NCBI GenBank assembly: GCA_964599885.1
Contig: CAZRHH010000001.1
Location: forward strand, 85,745 to 149,744
DNA: 64,000 nt
Direction of reading: 5' to 3'
Source of the DNA: CAZRHH01 sp964599885
GTDB lineage: Bacteria; Chloroflexota; Dehalococcoidia; DSTF01; JACRBR01
A model generated the notes under the pieces. The model was not told where the DNA came from and ran no database searches. It saw only the letters and a list, made by a program, of their open reading frames with translations. Positions 23,749 through 31,877 of the stretch are shown piece by piece. The position numbers were made by a program, and so were the translations under genes. How positions within the stretch are numbered: position 1 is the stretch's first letter; each line of letters starts with the position of its first letter.

Positions 23749-24716
23749 GCGGCCGCCTGGAAGGGCGCACGGCGATCGTGACGGGCGCCGGTCGCGGCAT
23801 CGGGCGCGGCGTCGCGATGCTCCTCGCTGTGGAGGGCGCCAACGTCGTCGTGAACGATTTCGGCGTTGCCGTCGATGGCTCGGCTCCGAGCAGCGGCCCG
23901 GCTGCTGAAGTCGCCGACGAAATTAACGCGAAGGGCGCCGGCAAGGCCGTACCGAACTTCGACACCGTCGCGACCGTCGCGGGCGGCGAGGCGCTCGTGC
24001 AGATGGCGCTCGACAACTTCGGCCGGCTGGACATTCTGGTGAACGTCGCCGGCATCCTGCGCGACCGGATGATCTTCAACATGAGCGAGCAGGAGTGGGA
24101 CGACGTGATCGCCGTCCACCTGAAGGGGCACTTCGCGACGACGAAGCCGGCAGCGATCGTGATGCGTCAGCAGCGCTCGGGTCGGATCATCAATTACTCA
24201 TCGATTTCGGGGCTTGGCGGGTTGCCCGGCCAATCGAACTACGGGGCGGCGAAAGCGGGCATCGCCGGCTTCACGCGCGTTGTCGCGCGCGATCTCGGGC
24301 GATACGGCGTAACGTGCAACGCTATCTCGCCCGGCGCGGCCACGCGGATGACGGCAACGATCCCGCAGAACACACAACAGCTTCGCGCGCGCGCCGGCAC
24401 CGCGCCGGTCGTCGCGGAGGCGCCGCGGCAGTCGACGGTGCCGCCGATGCGTGAGCCGGAGTACGTCGCGCCGATGACGGTGTTTCTGGCGTGCGACGAG
24501 GCGTGGAACATCAACGGCAAGATCTTTTACGTGGCTGGTGGCCGCATCTCGCTTGCCCACGAAGAGTCGGCGATGCGGCAGATCAGCAAGAACGGCATGT
24601 GGACGATCGACGAGCTGCGCGAGCTCGTGCCATCGCAGCTTATGTATGGTCTCGTCAACCCGGCGCCGCCGCCGCCGGACCTGGATCTGCCGGGACGGCG
24701 GGTGGCCCCCGCCTAG
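23745..24716 (+). CDS. SDR 3-hydroxyacyl-CoA dehydrogenase-like protein, copy 2
   Basis: The ATG at 23745 overlaps the upstream TGA (ATGA), with GGGAGG before it; the product has 323 residues. It is a clear paralogue of the upstream SDR: TGAGRGIGRGVAMLLAVEG, DFGVAVDGSAP, AGILRDRMIFNMSEQEWD, YGAAK and the same extension (MWTIDELRELVPSQLMYG with a Pro-rich end). In place of the usual NNAG it has NVAGILRD, a common conservative change. The pair mirrors the duplicated MaoC cassettes, so the operon looks like two parallel hydratase/dehydrogenase sets, or subunits of heteromeric enzymes. Confidence 0.87.
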   Translation: MSGRLEGRTAIVTGAGRGIGRGVAMLLAVEGANVVVNDFGVAVDGSAPSSGPAAEVADEINAKGAGKAVPNFDTVATVAGGEALVQMALDNFGRLDILVNVAGILRDRMIFNMSEQEWDDVIAVHLKGHFATTKPAAIVMRQQRSGRIINYSSISGLGGLPGQSNYGAAKAGIAGFTRVVARDLGRYGVTCNAISPGAATRMTATIPQNTQQLRARAGTAPVVAEAPRQSTVPPMREPEYVAPMTVFLACDEAWNINGKIFYVAGGRISLAHEESAMRQISKNGMWTIDELRELVPSQLMYGLVNPAPPPPDLDLPGRRVAPA

Positions 24717-24861
24717 CCTGCCACACTCTAGTTCGGTGAAGCGGTCTCCGCGTGGTGCCAAGCATGCATCGATCGCTCGCACAATCGTCTCATCGATGTT
24801 CGCAGCTCGTCAGGGTTTACCCGAATAGCGTGCTGCGCGCTGGATATGCAAAGATCGCACT

Positions 24862-25941
24862 ATGAACGCCCGCTCCGCCGCTCACGACGCCTTGGTTGCG
24901 TCGCCCACCGACTCGCTGCTGGCGCGGTACATCGACGTGCTGGCGGCTGAGAAGAACCTCTCGCCGTTCACGCGACGAAACTACGCGAATGACCTTCGGC
25001 ACCTGTTCGGGTACCTCGACGTGCAACGCATCGAGGCGCTTTCGCTGACGCGGCTGGCGTTTCGTGGGTATCTGGCATCGATGATCGATGCGGGCGTGGC
25101 GCAGGGGAGCATCGTCCGGCGCGTCAGCACGGCGCGGTCGTTCTATCGCTGGCTGCGGCTGAGCGGCGTGATGACGGATGATCCGCTGGCTAACGTGCGC
25201 GGGCCGAAGCAGGCGCGGCGGCTTCCCCACGCGATGACGCTGGCGCACATCACGGACCTCATCGCCGCAGCAGACGGCGACAAGCCGGCGGATCTGCGCG
25301 ACCGCGCGCTGCTCGAGGTAATGTACGCGTCGGGGTTGCGCGTCAGCGAAGCGTCGACGCTCGACGTGCAACACGTCGACCTGGCACAGATGACACTTCT
25401 TGTACGTGGTAAGGGCAACAAGGAGCGCCTCGTCGTCATTGGCGAACCGGCGCGCGCGGCGCTGAAGCGATACCTGGCCGCGGCTGGGCGGGCGAGGCTA
25501 CTGCGCAACCATCGGAGTACTGGCGAACCGAGCGGGAAGGATGGAGCCGGTCCGAACGTCGCGACACCTTCCTCCGCGCGGTCGCCAATGCCGATCCAAC
25601 AAAGTGCGACGCGGGCGCTCTTTCTCAACCGAAACGGCGCGCGTATGTCGCAGCGGCGCATCCAGCTGTTGGTAAAGAAGTACGCGCTCAAAGCCGGCAT
25701 TGACGAGCGGGTGCATCCGCACCTGCTGCGCCACACGTTCGCCACGCATCTGCTCGATGGCGGCGCGGAGCTGCGCGTCGTGCAGGAACTCATGGGGCAT
25801 TCCAGCCCGAACACGACGCAGATATACCTCCACGTGACCGAAGAGCGCCAGCGTAAGGTGCTGGAGGGTTCGCTCGACGGCTTGGCGGAGGTGGAGATGG
25901 CGCGACGCGGCGCGAGAAGGGCGAGAACCGGGGACGCCTGA
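24862..25941 (+). CDS. Xer-type tyrosine recombinase with an inserted low-complexity loop
   Basis: The 359-residue product is longer than the usual ~300. The N-terminal SAM-like core-binding domain (16-108) and the catalytic domain are complete: Arg160 (YASGLRVSEAS), Lys184 (GKGNKERLV), HxxR as His287-Arg290 (HPHLLRHTFATHLL), His313 (MGHSSPNTTQ) and the nucleophile Tyr322 (IYLHV). The extra length is a Ser/Pro/Gly-rich insertion at about 211-248 between the Lys hairpin and the ALFLNRNG segment. It most likely resolves chromosome dimers at dif (XerC/D role) as no mobile-element genes are adjacent; a free-standing integrase is the alternative. Confidence 0.88.
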   Translation: MNARSAAHDALVASPTDSLLARYIDVLAAEKNLSPFTRRNYANDLRHLFGYLDVQRIEALSLTRLAFRGYLASMIDAGVAQGSIVRRVSTARSFYRWLRLSGVMTDDPLANVRGPKQARRLPHAMTLAHITDLIAAADGDKPADLRDRALLEVMYASGLRVSEASTLDVQHVDLAQMTLLVRGKGNKERLVVIGEPARAALKRYLAAAGRARLLRNHRSTGEPSGKDGAGPNVATPSSARSPMPIQQSATRALFLNRNGARMSQRRIQLLVKKYALKAGIDERVHPHLLRHTFATHLLDGGAELRVVQELMGHSSPNTTQIYLHVTEERQRKVLEGSLDGLAEVEMARRGARRARTGDA

Positions 25942-26067
25942 CGTACCGTGGCCGTGGATGAGTGGTTGCCCGATTCGCTCGTGACGCCATCGCGTTGTTG
26001 AGTGTGCGCGGATGCGCGACACTGCAGGCAGACGGCACGCGAGATGCGGCCGAAACGGAGGCGCAAC

Positions 26068-26358
26068 ATGACGCTCTACTTCGTCGAACACCAGCACAGC
26101 GCCGAGACCTGTCCGACGCAGAACCGTGACATGATGCTGATGCTGGGTCAGCATGTGACGCAGGAGAGCGCGAGCAAGTTCGGCGTGAAGATTCACGCCG
26201 ATGTGGTGCATCCCGGCGAGCACAGGATGAACATGGTGCTCGAAGCGGACAAGCGCGAGAGCATCGACAGCTTCATGCAGCCGTTCGGCATGGTCGGGTC
26301 CGTGGACGTGAAGGAAGTCACGACGTGCGAACAGGTCGTGGCGACGGCGACCTGCTGA
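26068..26358 (+). CDS. Small conserved-looking protein, possible ferredoxin-like fold
   Basis: The 96-residue product has ACGGAGGCGCAAC before the ATG at 26068 (a Met at 26002 has no such site). It opens MTLYFVEHQHSAETCPT and contains MLGQHVTQESASKFGVKIHA, HPGEHRMNMVLEADKRESID and a C-terminal TTCEQVVATATC. The alternating strand/helix pattern suggests a dimeric alpha-beta barrel-like fold similar to DUF3303-type proteins, but I do not assign a family. The His and Cys residues (EHQHSAETC) could bind a metal. No operon partner is evident. Confidence 0.6.
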   Translation: MTLYFVEHQHSAETCPTQNRDMMLMLGQHVTQESASKFGVKIHADVVHPGEHRMNMVLEADKRESIDSFMQPFGMVGSVDVKEVTTCEQVVATATC

Positions 26359-26521
26359 CCCGCTTACGCCACCCGCTGACGTTCGTCACGACGGGAATGA
26401 TCGGTTCGGACGTTACGTCACCTCTGGTCGATCCCGATCGTTCGGCGGGTGACTCCCAGATGAGGACTCGAGCGCCCGCCGGCCGGCTTCAACGGCTCCG
26501 TCTCCCGCTTCTGTCGTCACC

Positions 26522-27341
26522 GTGCTAACCTACGCCATCGAACGACGCACCGGGACGGGGGTGAGGGTCTATCAGCCGGCAGGTACGGAGAGCGTGGGAA
26601 CTGCTCTACCTCCTCACATTCCGCGAACTGAAGCTCCGGTACCAGGACACGGTCTTCGGGTTCCTCTGGTCTCTCATCCGTCCGCTGCTGCAGGGCGCGG
26701 TGTTGTTCGTCGTACTCAGGAAATTCATCCGCATCGAGGTGGAGGACTATCACCTCGTGCTGCTCGCGGGGCTGTTTCCGTGGACGTGGTTCCAGACGTC
26801 ACTCGTGATCGCCGTCGGCTCGTTCTCAACGAACGGTGCGCTGATCAAGAAGGTCTACTTTCCGCGTTTCGTGCTACCCCTCGCGACGGTGCTGAACAAC
26901 GGCGTGCAGTACGGGCTGTCGATTCCCGTGCTTGTCGTGCTGCTCTTGATCGAGGGGTATACGCCGAACTGGACGTGGCTGATTGGCGTCCCATATCTGC
27001 TGGCGGTTCAGGCGCTGCTGATCATGGGTATCGTCCTGTTCATCGCTGCGCTGAACGTGTACTTTCGCGACCTGGAGCACCTGACCGATGTCTTCGTCGG
27101 CCTCATCTGGTTCTACTTGACGCCGGTCATCTACCCACTCTCGATCGTCCCGGACGAGTATCATAGTTGGGTGTTGCTGAATCCTATGGCATCGCTCATC
27201 GAAGGCTGGCGCGACCTGTTTTTACACAACTCCATCCCCGGACTTGAGCTATGGCCGGCGCTCGTGTTCGCCGTAGGAGCAGCCGCCCTGGGTTCGTTCT
27301 CGTTCCGGAAGATGGAAGGCGGGTTCGCCGATGCGCTCTGA
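26522..27341 (+). CDS. ABC-2 polysaccharide export permease (Wzm-type), probable frameshift near the 5' end
   Basis: The main body reads from codons near 26565 to the stop at 27341: WELLYLLTFRELKLRYQDT, FGFLWSLIRPLLQG, then six hydrophobic segments with GLFPWTWFQTSLV and YFPRFVLPL, typical of O-antigen/teichoic-type export permeases. This frame has no ATG, GTG or TTG upstream before the TGA at 26562. The neighbouring frame starts at GTG 26522 and reads MLTYAIERRTGTGVRVYQPAG, where VRVYQP resembles the usual N-terminus of this family (often VxVYRP). One extra base around 26580-26597 would join the two frames. The stop overlaps the ATPase gene by 11 bases. With the next gene it forms a glycan exporter. 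Confidence 0.75.
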
Positions 27342-28152
27342 CATCGGCGGCGACGTGGCGATCGCGTTCGACGATGTGTCGAAGCACTACTCGCTGTCCC
27401 TTCAGAAACAGGCGACTGACTTCAAGACAATGCTGCTGCACTTGCCGCGCTTCATCTCGAGCGCGCGGCGTCCATTCGTTGCGCTGAATCACGTGAATCT
27501 GCGCGTGAAGCGTGGCGAGAGCCTGGGGATCATCGGGCCGAACGGGTCCGGGAAAAGCACGACGCTGCGCGTTATGTCGCGAATCACACCACCGACAGCG
27601 GGAACGGTGACGGTGAATGGGCGCATCTCCGCCCTGCTCGAACTGGGCTCGGGATTTCACCCGCAGATCACCGGCCGGGAGAACGCGATACTCAACGCGG
27701 TGCTCCTCGGCCTGACGCTGCAGGAAGCGCGGGACGTGCTGCCGCGGATCATCGAGTTTTCCGAACTCGGCGACTTCATCGACCAGCCGATGCGGACATA
27801 CTCGTCGGGTATGTTCTTCCGTCTGGGGTTTTCGGTCGCCGTCCACGTCGGCCCCGAGATCCTGCTAATCGATGAAGTGCTGGCCGTGGGGGATGCGGAG
27901 TTCCAGAAGAAGTGCATGGATCACGTGCATGGCCTTCGGCAGCAGGGCGTGACGATGGTCCTGGTGACGCACGACATGCTCAGCATGCCGAAGTTCTGCG
28001 ACCGGGCGATTCTGCTCGAACGCGGCGCGATCACCGACGAGGGAGCGCCACAGCAGGTGGTCCACAACTATCTTGCGCGTGTCGAGCAGTTGTTGGCGTT
28101 GCACACCGAGGAGCAACAACAGTTGAAGATCGCGCAGGTGGCGGCGCCATGA
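27331..28152 (+). CDS. ABC transporter ATPase for polysaccharide export (Wzt-type)
   Basis: The 273-residue product has Walker A GPNGSGKST (~67-75), the signature YSSGM (151-155), Walker B ILLIDEVLAVGD (~167-178) and the switch His in LVTHD. The LAVGDAEFQKKC segment after Walker B is characteristic of the O-antigen/teichoic acid exporter ATPases. There is no long C-terminal glycan-binding domain, only ~25 extra residues. It starts within the permease gene's 3' end, and its stop overlaps the following gene's ATG (ATGA). It powers export of an undecaprenyl-linked or other surface glycan across the membrane. Confidence 0.9.
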   Translation: MRSDIGGDVAIAFDDVSKHYSLSLQKQATDFKTMLLHLPRFISSARRPFVALNHVNLRVKRGESLGIIGPNGSGKSTTLRVMSRITPPTAGTVTVNGRISALLELGSGFHPQITGRENAILNAVLLGLTLQEARDVLPRIIEFSELGDFIDQPMRTYSSGMFFRLGFSVAVHVGPEILLIDEVLAVGDAEFQKKCMDHVHGLRQQGVTMVLVTHDMLSMPKFCDRAILLERGAITDEGAPQQVVHNYLARVEQLLALHTEEQQQLKIAQVAAP

Positions 28153-28931
28153 TGGTGCGAATCGACTTCAGCGGACGCGCGAAAAAGGCCGCCCGAGCGC
28201 TGAACGTATCAGCGCGGCGCGTACCAGGGCTCGCGTTCATCGCTGAAGCAGGGCCGCATCTGCCGTTGCGCGACGGCGCCGTCGACGAATTGTTCGTCGG
28301 CAGGGCAATTGCGTGGCGCGATGACGTTGCGGCCACGCTCGATGAGTTATGGCGTGTCAGCAAGCCGGGCGCGCTGATCCACCTGACGCTGCCGCATGCG
28401 TCGTCGACGCTGGCAATGACGCGCGACCCGCGCTCGCGTCCGGCGCTGACCCTGAACACGTTCAACTATTACGATCCGCGCACGAAGCCCGCCGATGCGC
28501 CGGTAACGGCGTTCTCGATCGAACGTGCGCGGCTCAAGGTGGCCGGCCAGCGGGAAAGTGACAGCGGGCTGGCACTGGCACGCGGACCGTTCGCACAGTT
28601 CGTCGAAAAGCTGGCGAACGGGAGCCGCAGCAGCCAGTATCGCTTCGAGCGCTGGTTCGCGAACCTCATCGGCGGATTCGAGGAGTTCGATGTTGTGCTA
28701 TCCGTCGTCAAACCGGCGGAGAACGCGCGCACCAAACGCCCGGTGACGCCGCCTTCGCGAGACGAACGTGCCGCCGTGTCCGCCGATCGCACCGATCTGC
28801 GCGTGACGAGCGACGTGGCGCGTGAGGCGGCGGCGGTCGACACCGCTGCCGAGGACGTGTTGCCATTGGACTCGGGGGCGCCGCTCGCGACCGGGCCGGC
28901 GGGTGATCATGGGAGCGCGAACGAGCGATGA
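28149..28931 (+). CDS. Truncated methyltransferase-like protein lacking the SAM-binding motif I
   Basis: The ATG at 28149 overlaps the ATPase stop. The 260-residue product has the middle of a type-11 methyltransferase fold: HLPLRDGAVDELFVGRAIAW and LDELWRVSKPGALIHLTLPH correspond to motifs after the SAM site. The G-x-G-x-G motif I is absent: the N-terminus starts only ~25 residues before this part. The last ~70 residues are charged and disordered-looking. It may be a non-catalytic partner of the full methyltransferase encoded next (ATGA overlap), or have another ligand. Its position in the glycan cluster suggests sugar or chain-end modification. Confidence 0.65.
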   Translation: MMVRIDFSGRAKKAARALNVSARRVPGLAFIAEAGPHLPLRDGAVDELFVGRAIAWRDDVAATLDELWRVSKPGALIHLTLPHASSTLAMTRDPRSRPALTLNTFNYYDPRTKPADAPVTAFSIERARLKVAGQRESDSGLALARGPFAQFVEKLANGSRSSQYRFERWFANLIGGFEEFDVVLSVVKPAENARTKRPVTPPSRDERAAVSADRTDLRVTSDVAREAAAVDTAAEDVLPLDSGAPLATGPAGDHGSANER

Positions 28932-29734
28932 CGACGCAAACCGAACAGCCGGATATCGACCTGACGTATTCGATCGAAGATTTCGAGGCTGGGACGCACC
29001 GAGACTCGACGTTTCTGTACCGCGCGATCGAGGACACGATGGTTGACCTGGCGACCGAGGTGCGCGGCGGGCGCGTGCTCGACGTCGCGTGCGGTACGGG
29101 CAAGCAGGCGATGCGGATTGCCGAGCGCGGGTGCCTGGCAATCGGCGCTGAGGCTTCGATGGAGATGATCGGCGTAGGGCGGTATTTACAGCCCGAAAGC
29201 AAAGCGGTGATGCTGCGGAGCATCGCCGAGATCATGCCGTTCGGCGATGAATCGTTCGACCGAGTCATCTGTCAAGGTTCGCTCGACCACTTCGCCGATC
29301 CGGAGAAGTTCATGCGCGAAGCAGCTCGGATCACGAAACCAGATGGGCGCGTGGTAATCGCACTCGCGAACTTCGAGAGCGTGTCGTGCCGGCTGGGGCG
29401 CGGCGTCGACCGCGTCAAGCGGCGGCTAGGCCGGCCCCGGCCAGAGTGGCGCCTGTACTGGCAGACGCCGGAGGATCACAACGTGAAAGGCGATCTGCCC
29501 TATGTGCGATCCCTCGGCGGCGACGCGCTCGTTGTCGATCGGCTGTGGGGCATCTCGATGTTCTGGTTGTTCTCACGGTACGGGCATGTCCTCGACCTGA
29601 TGCCTGAGCGGGCAGCATCGGGCGTGTGGCACGCGCTTGACCGCATCGCGCGGCGGCGCCCGCAAGACTCGGACATGATCATCTCGGTCTGGCGAAAGCC
29701 CGGTGCGGCAGCATGGCGAACACCGCGGACTTGA
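28928..29734 (+). CDS. SAM-dependent methyltransferase (class I)
   Basis: The 268-residue product has motif I GRVLDVACGTGKQAMRIAERG (about residues 48-68, shortened core VLDVACGTG), the acidic residue at the end of strand 2 (AIGAEASMEM), MPFGDESFDRVICQGSLDHF (motif II-III) and ITKPDGRVVIAL. The C-terminal ~110 residues include WRLYWQTPEDHN and probably define the substrate. Its ATG overlaps the previous stop (ATGA), tying it to the export genes. It likely methylates a sugar or lipid carrier of the exported glycan, which is inference from context. Confidence 0.82.
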   Translation: MTTQTEQPDIDLTYSIEDFEAGTHRDSTFLYRAIEDTMVDLATEVRGGRVLDVACGTGKQAMRIAERGCLAIGAEASMEMIGVGRYLQPESKAVMLRSIAEIMPFGDESFDRVICQGSLDHFADPEKFMREAARITKPDGRVVIALANFESVSCRLGRGVDRVKRRLGRPRPEWRLYWQTPEDHNVKGDLPYVRSLGGDALVVDRLWGISMFWLFSRYGHVLDLMPERAASGVWHALDRIARRRPQDSDMIISVWRKPGAAAWRTPRT

Positions 29735-30597
29735 ACGAAATAACCCAGGACTTCAACGCGCACGTGATGTTCACGTTCGCCGAGATCCCGGCGCGGCCGC
29801 GCTTCGCGAACCGTTACGCGCGCCTGAAGCGATGGCTGCTTATCGCCTTCGTCGAGAGTTGGCTGGCGATCGCGTTGTTCCGGATGAAGTGTCTGTTGCG
29901 GCGCATGCACGTGCCGCTGCTGCCCGGCGTGTGCGACACGCTTTCGCGGGCGATTTTTAGCGTGCAGATCGGCGATCAGGTACGGGCCGGCGAGGGTCTG
30001 ATGATCACGCACGGCAACGTCGTGATCGATGGACGCGTGACGATCGGACGGCACTGCCAGATCAATCCGTGGGTGACGATCGGGCTATCGAACAGCAAGC
30101 GAGTCGGCTTCAGCGTGGACGGACCGACCATCGGGGACTTCGTACACATTGGCACCGGCGCGAAAGTCCTCGGGCCGATCACGATCGGCAGCCACGCGCG
30201 GATCGGCGCAAACGCCGTCGTCGTCAGCGACGTGGCAGCGAACACCACCGTCGTCGGCATCCCCGCACGCGCCGTACGCGACCATATGTCCGTGGCGGAG
30301 GCGGCGGGCGAGGGTGACGGGCGCGACGACCGCCTCGTCGCGCACATGCGTGCTTCGATGCTGGAGTATCGGCTCAACCGTCAGTCGCTGACGTCGCTGG
30401 TGGACACCCTCGTCGGATGCTTTGAGCTTGGCTCCGCGCGCTTGCAGGTGGTCGAGCGCGACTGTGCGGATGACCTCGTATTTCTGGAAGCCGCCGCCGC
30501 TGCCGGGGACGATCCGACGGCGCCGGTTGTCGGGGCGCTGGAGTCACTCGACGCGGCGATACGCGCGGCACTCGAGCCAGTAACGGAAGCCAACTAA
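29713..30597 (+). CDS. Left-handed beta-helix (hexapeptide-repeat) acyltransferase, serine acetyltransferase-like
   Basis: The 294-residue product overlaps the methyltransferase gene by 22 bases. After an N-terminal helical part come hexapeptide repeats from about residue 95 (GLMITHGNVVIDGRVTIGRH; PTIGDFVHIGTGAKVLGPIT; IGSHARIGANAVVVSDVAAN), ending in TTVVGIPARAVRD, the classical end of CysE/NodL-type acetyltransferases. His100 (ITHG) matches the catalytic His of such enzymes. An additional ~90-residue C-terminal helical region is unusual for CysE. In this cluster it probably O-acetylates a sugar rather than serine. Confidence 0.8.
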   Translation: MANTADLNEITQDFNAHVMFTFAEIPARPRFANRYARLKRWLLIAFVESWLAIALFRMKCLLRRMHVPLLPGVCDTLSRAIFSVQIGDQVRAGEGLMITHGNVVIDGRVTIGRHCQINPWVTIGLSNSKRVGFSVDGPTIGDFVHIGTGAKVLGPITIGSHARIGANAVVVSDVAANTTVVGIPARAVRDHMSVAEAAGEGDGRDDRLVAHMRASMLEYRLNRQSLTSLVDTLVGCFELGSARLQVVERDCADDLVFLEAAAAAGDDPTAPVVGALESLDAAIRAALEPVTEAN

Positions 30598-31442
30598 GCG
30601 GCGAGGGCGTCCCAGGCCGCCTTGCCCAGATCGGCGAGTGCGCGGTTGCCCTCGGAGCTGCGGCCGGTACCGGGTAGGGTGCCGCCCTCGCAGAAGCTCG
30701 ACATCGCGGAGTAGCCGTTGGGGCCCTTGAAAACTGCGCCGCCCGTTCGCACGCCATTGAGGAACGACCCGCCCTTTTCTGCGACCCACGCCTTCGACGG
30801 ATCCTCGTCGAGCATGTTCATCTCGTTCCATGGGAGATGGCCCGAAAGTTCGTGCCGGTAGTCCGAGCGCCGCATGATGCGGAGCATGTCTTCCGATGCC
30901 TCGGCTGACACCGCTTCGTGATTGGCGATCAAACTAAACAGCCGGGTCATCTCGCCGGCGGTGCTGACCGACATCTTGCGCGCGTCGATTCCGGCCGAGC
31001 GATCGCCGAGGCGCAGGAACAGCGTCGTCTCTCGCAAGCCGAGCGCGCGCATAGTGGCGTTCACCCCGTCGACGCCGAGCAGGTCGACACACATGTTCGT
31101 GGCAGAATTGTCGGAAATCGTCATCATGAGCACGGCCGCGTCGCGAACGCACATCTCGACGCCGGGCGACAGCTTGGACAGCACGCCTGAACCGAGCACG
31201 CGATGCTCGGGGCCGTATGTCAGGCGGTCGTCGAGCGCGAGCTTGCCACTGGCAACGGCCTGGTAGAGCGCGACGAGCACAGGCACCTTGATCAGTGAGG
31301 CCGTAGGCATGACCGCTTTTTCGTTGTGCGCAATGTGGGCGCCAGTCGTGAGGTCGGTGAGCGCCCACGTGCAGGCGCCGCTGTACCGGTCGCCGATGGC
31401 GTGCAGTTCTTCGTCCAGACGTTGCAGAACGTCGCCGCTCAC
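30594..31442 (-). CDS. Class A beta-lactamase-like serine hydrolase, non-canonical active site
   Basis: The GTG at 31442 overlaps the upstream gene's stop (GTGA), giving 282 residues. There is no obvious signal peptide from this start. Class A landmarks are the SxxK pair in TASLIKVP (Ser/Lys), SDN in MMTISDNSATN, and the third motif, where the usual K-T/S-G reads EKGGSF. The omega-loop E-x-x-L-N carrying the general base of true class A beta-lactamases is not visible: this part reads LRLGDRSAGIDARKM. It is therefore more likely a peptidase, esterase or other acyl-enzyme hydrolase than an antibiotic-resistance enzyme. It is coupled to a small cupin gene. Confidence 0.78.
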   Translation of the reverse strand: MSGDVLQRLDEELHAIGDRYSGACTWALTDLTTGAHIAHNEKAVMPTASLIKVPVLVALYQAVASGKLALDDRLTYGPEHRVLGSGVLSKLSPGVEMCVRDAAVLMMTISDNSATNMCVDLLGVDGVNATMRALGLRETTLFLRLGDRSAGIDARKMSVSTAGEMTRLFSLIANHEAVSAEASEDMLRIMRRSDYRHELSGHLPWNEMNMLDEDPSKAWVAEKGGSFLNGVRTGGAVFKGPNGYSAMSSFCEGGTLPGTGRSSEGNRALADLGKAAWDALAA

Positions 31443-31867
31443 TTCACGACTCCGGCTTCCAGTTCTGCTTCCGTGTACTCGACCTGCTCGTCCTTGAGTT
31501 CGGGATCGTACGGTGGATCGGGATAGTTGACGAGCCACGCTTCTTCGTCGCCGATGTTCTCGAGGCCGGTGGCGACGTCTTTCGGGATGAAGAGGCGTTC
31601 GGGCGACGACGCATCGAGGATGTGCTCTTCACGCTTGCCGTTGACGTAGAGGATGATCTTCATTCGGCCGCGCACGCAGACATAGCGTGCGGCGCGCACA
31701 CGATGCAGATGGTAGCCCTTGAAAGCACCCGGCTTCGCGGCGGTGAGGTACGCCGTGGTCTTCGCGCCGTCCTTGAACAGTTCGACCAGCCAGCCATTCT
31801 CGGCGCCGGTGTGATCATACGTGGTGACGCGCTTCACCGGCTCCTTCGCGACGCGATCGATGCTCAT
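31439..31867 (-). CDS. Cupin-fold protein, sugar-epimerase/isomerase-like (WxcM/RmlC type)
   Basis: The 142-residue product has a single cupin: GAFKGYHLHRVRAARYVCVR (motif 1 with HxH) and a second half RLFIPKDVATGLENIGDEEA. The FKGYHLHRxRxxRYVCVRG pattern resembles dTDP-sugar 3,5-epimerases and 3,4-ketoisomerases, which act on nucleotide sugars for surface glycans. It overlaps the beta-lactamase-like gene (GTGA) and lies 10 bases downstream of the Lrp-type regulator gene, so the three form one operon on the minus strand. The nearby glycan export cluster (26.5-30.6 kb) makes a sugar role plausible. Confidence 0.7.
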   Translation of the reverse strand: MSIDRVAKEPVKRVTTYDHTGAENGWLVELFKDGAKTTAYLTAAKPGAFKGYHLHRVRAARYVCVRGRMKIILYVNGKREEHILDASSPERLFIPKDVATGLENIGDEEAWLVNYPDPPYDPELKDEQVEYTEAELEAGVVK

Positions 31868-31877
31868 CGCTGCCGGG

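Noticed and set aside
30594..31442. Antibiotic-resistance beta-lactamase
   Set aside because: The omega-loop Glu and the KTG motif are missing, and no secretion signal is seen.
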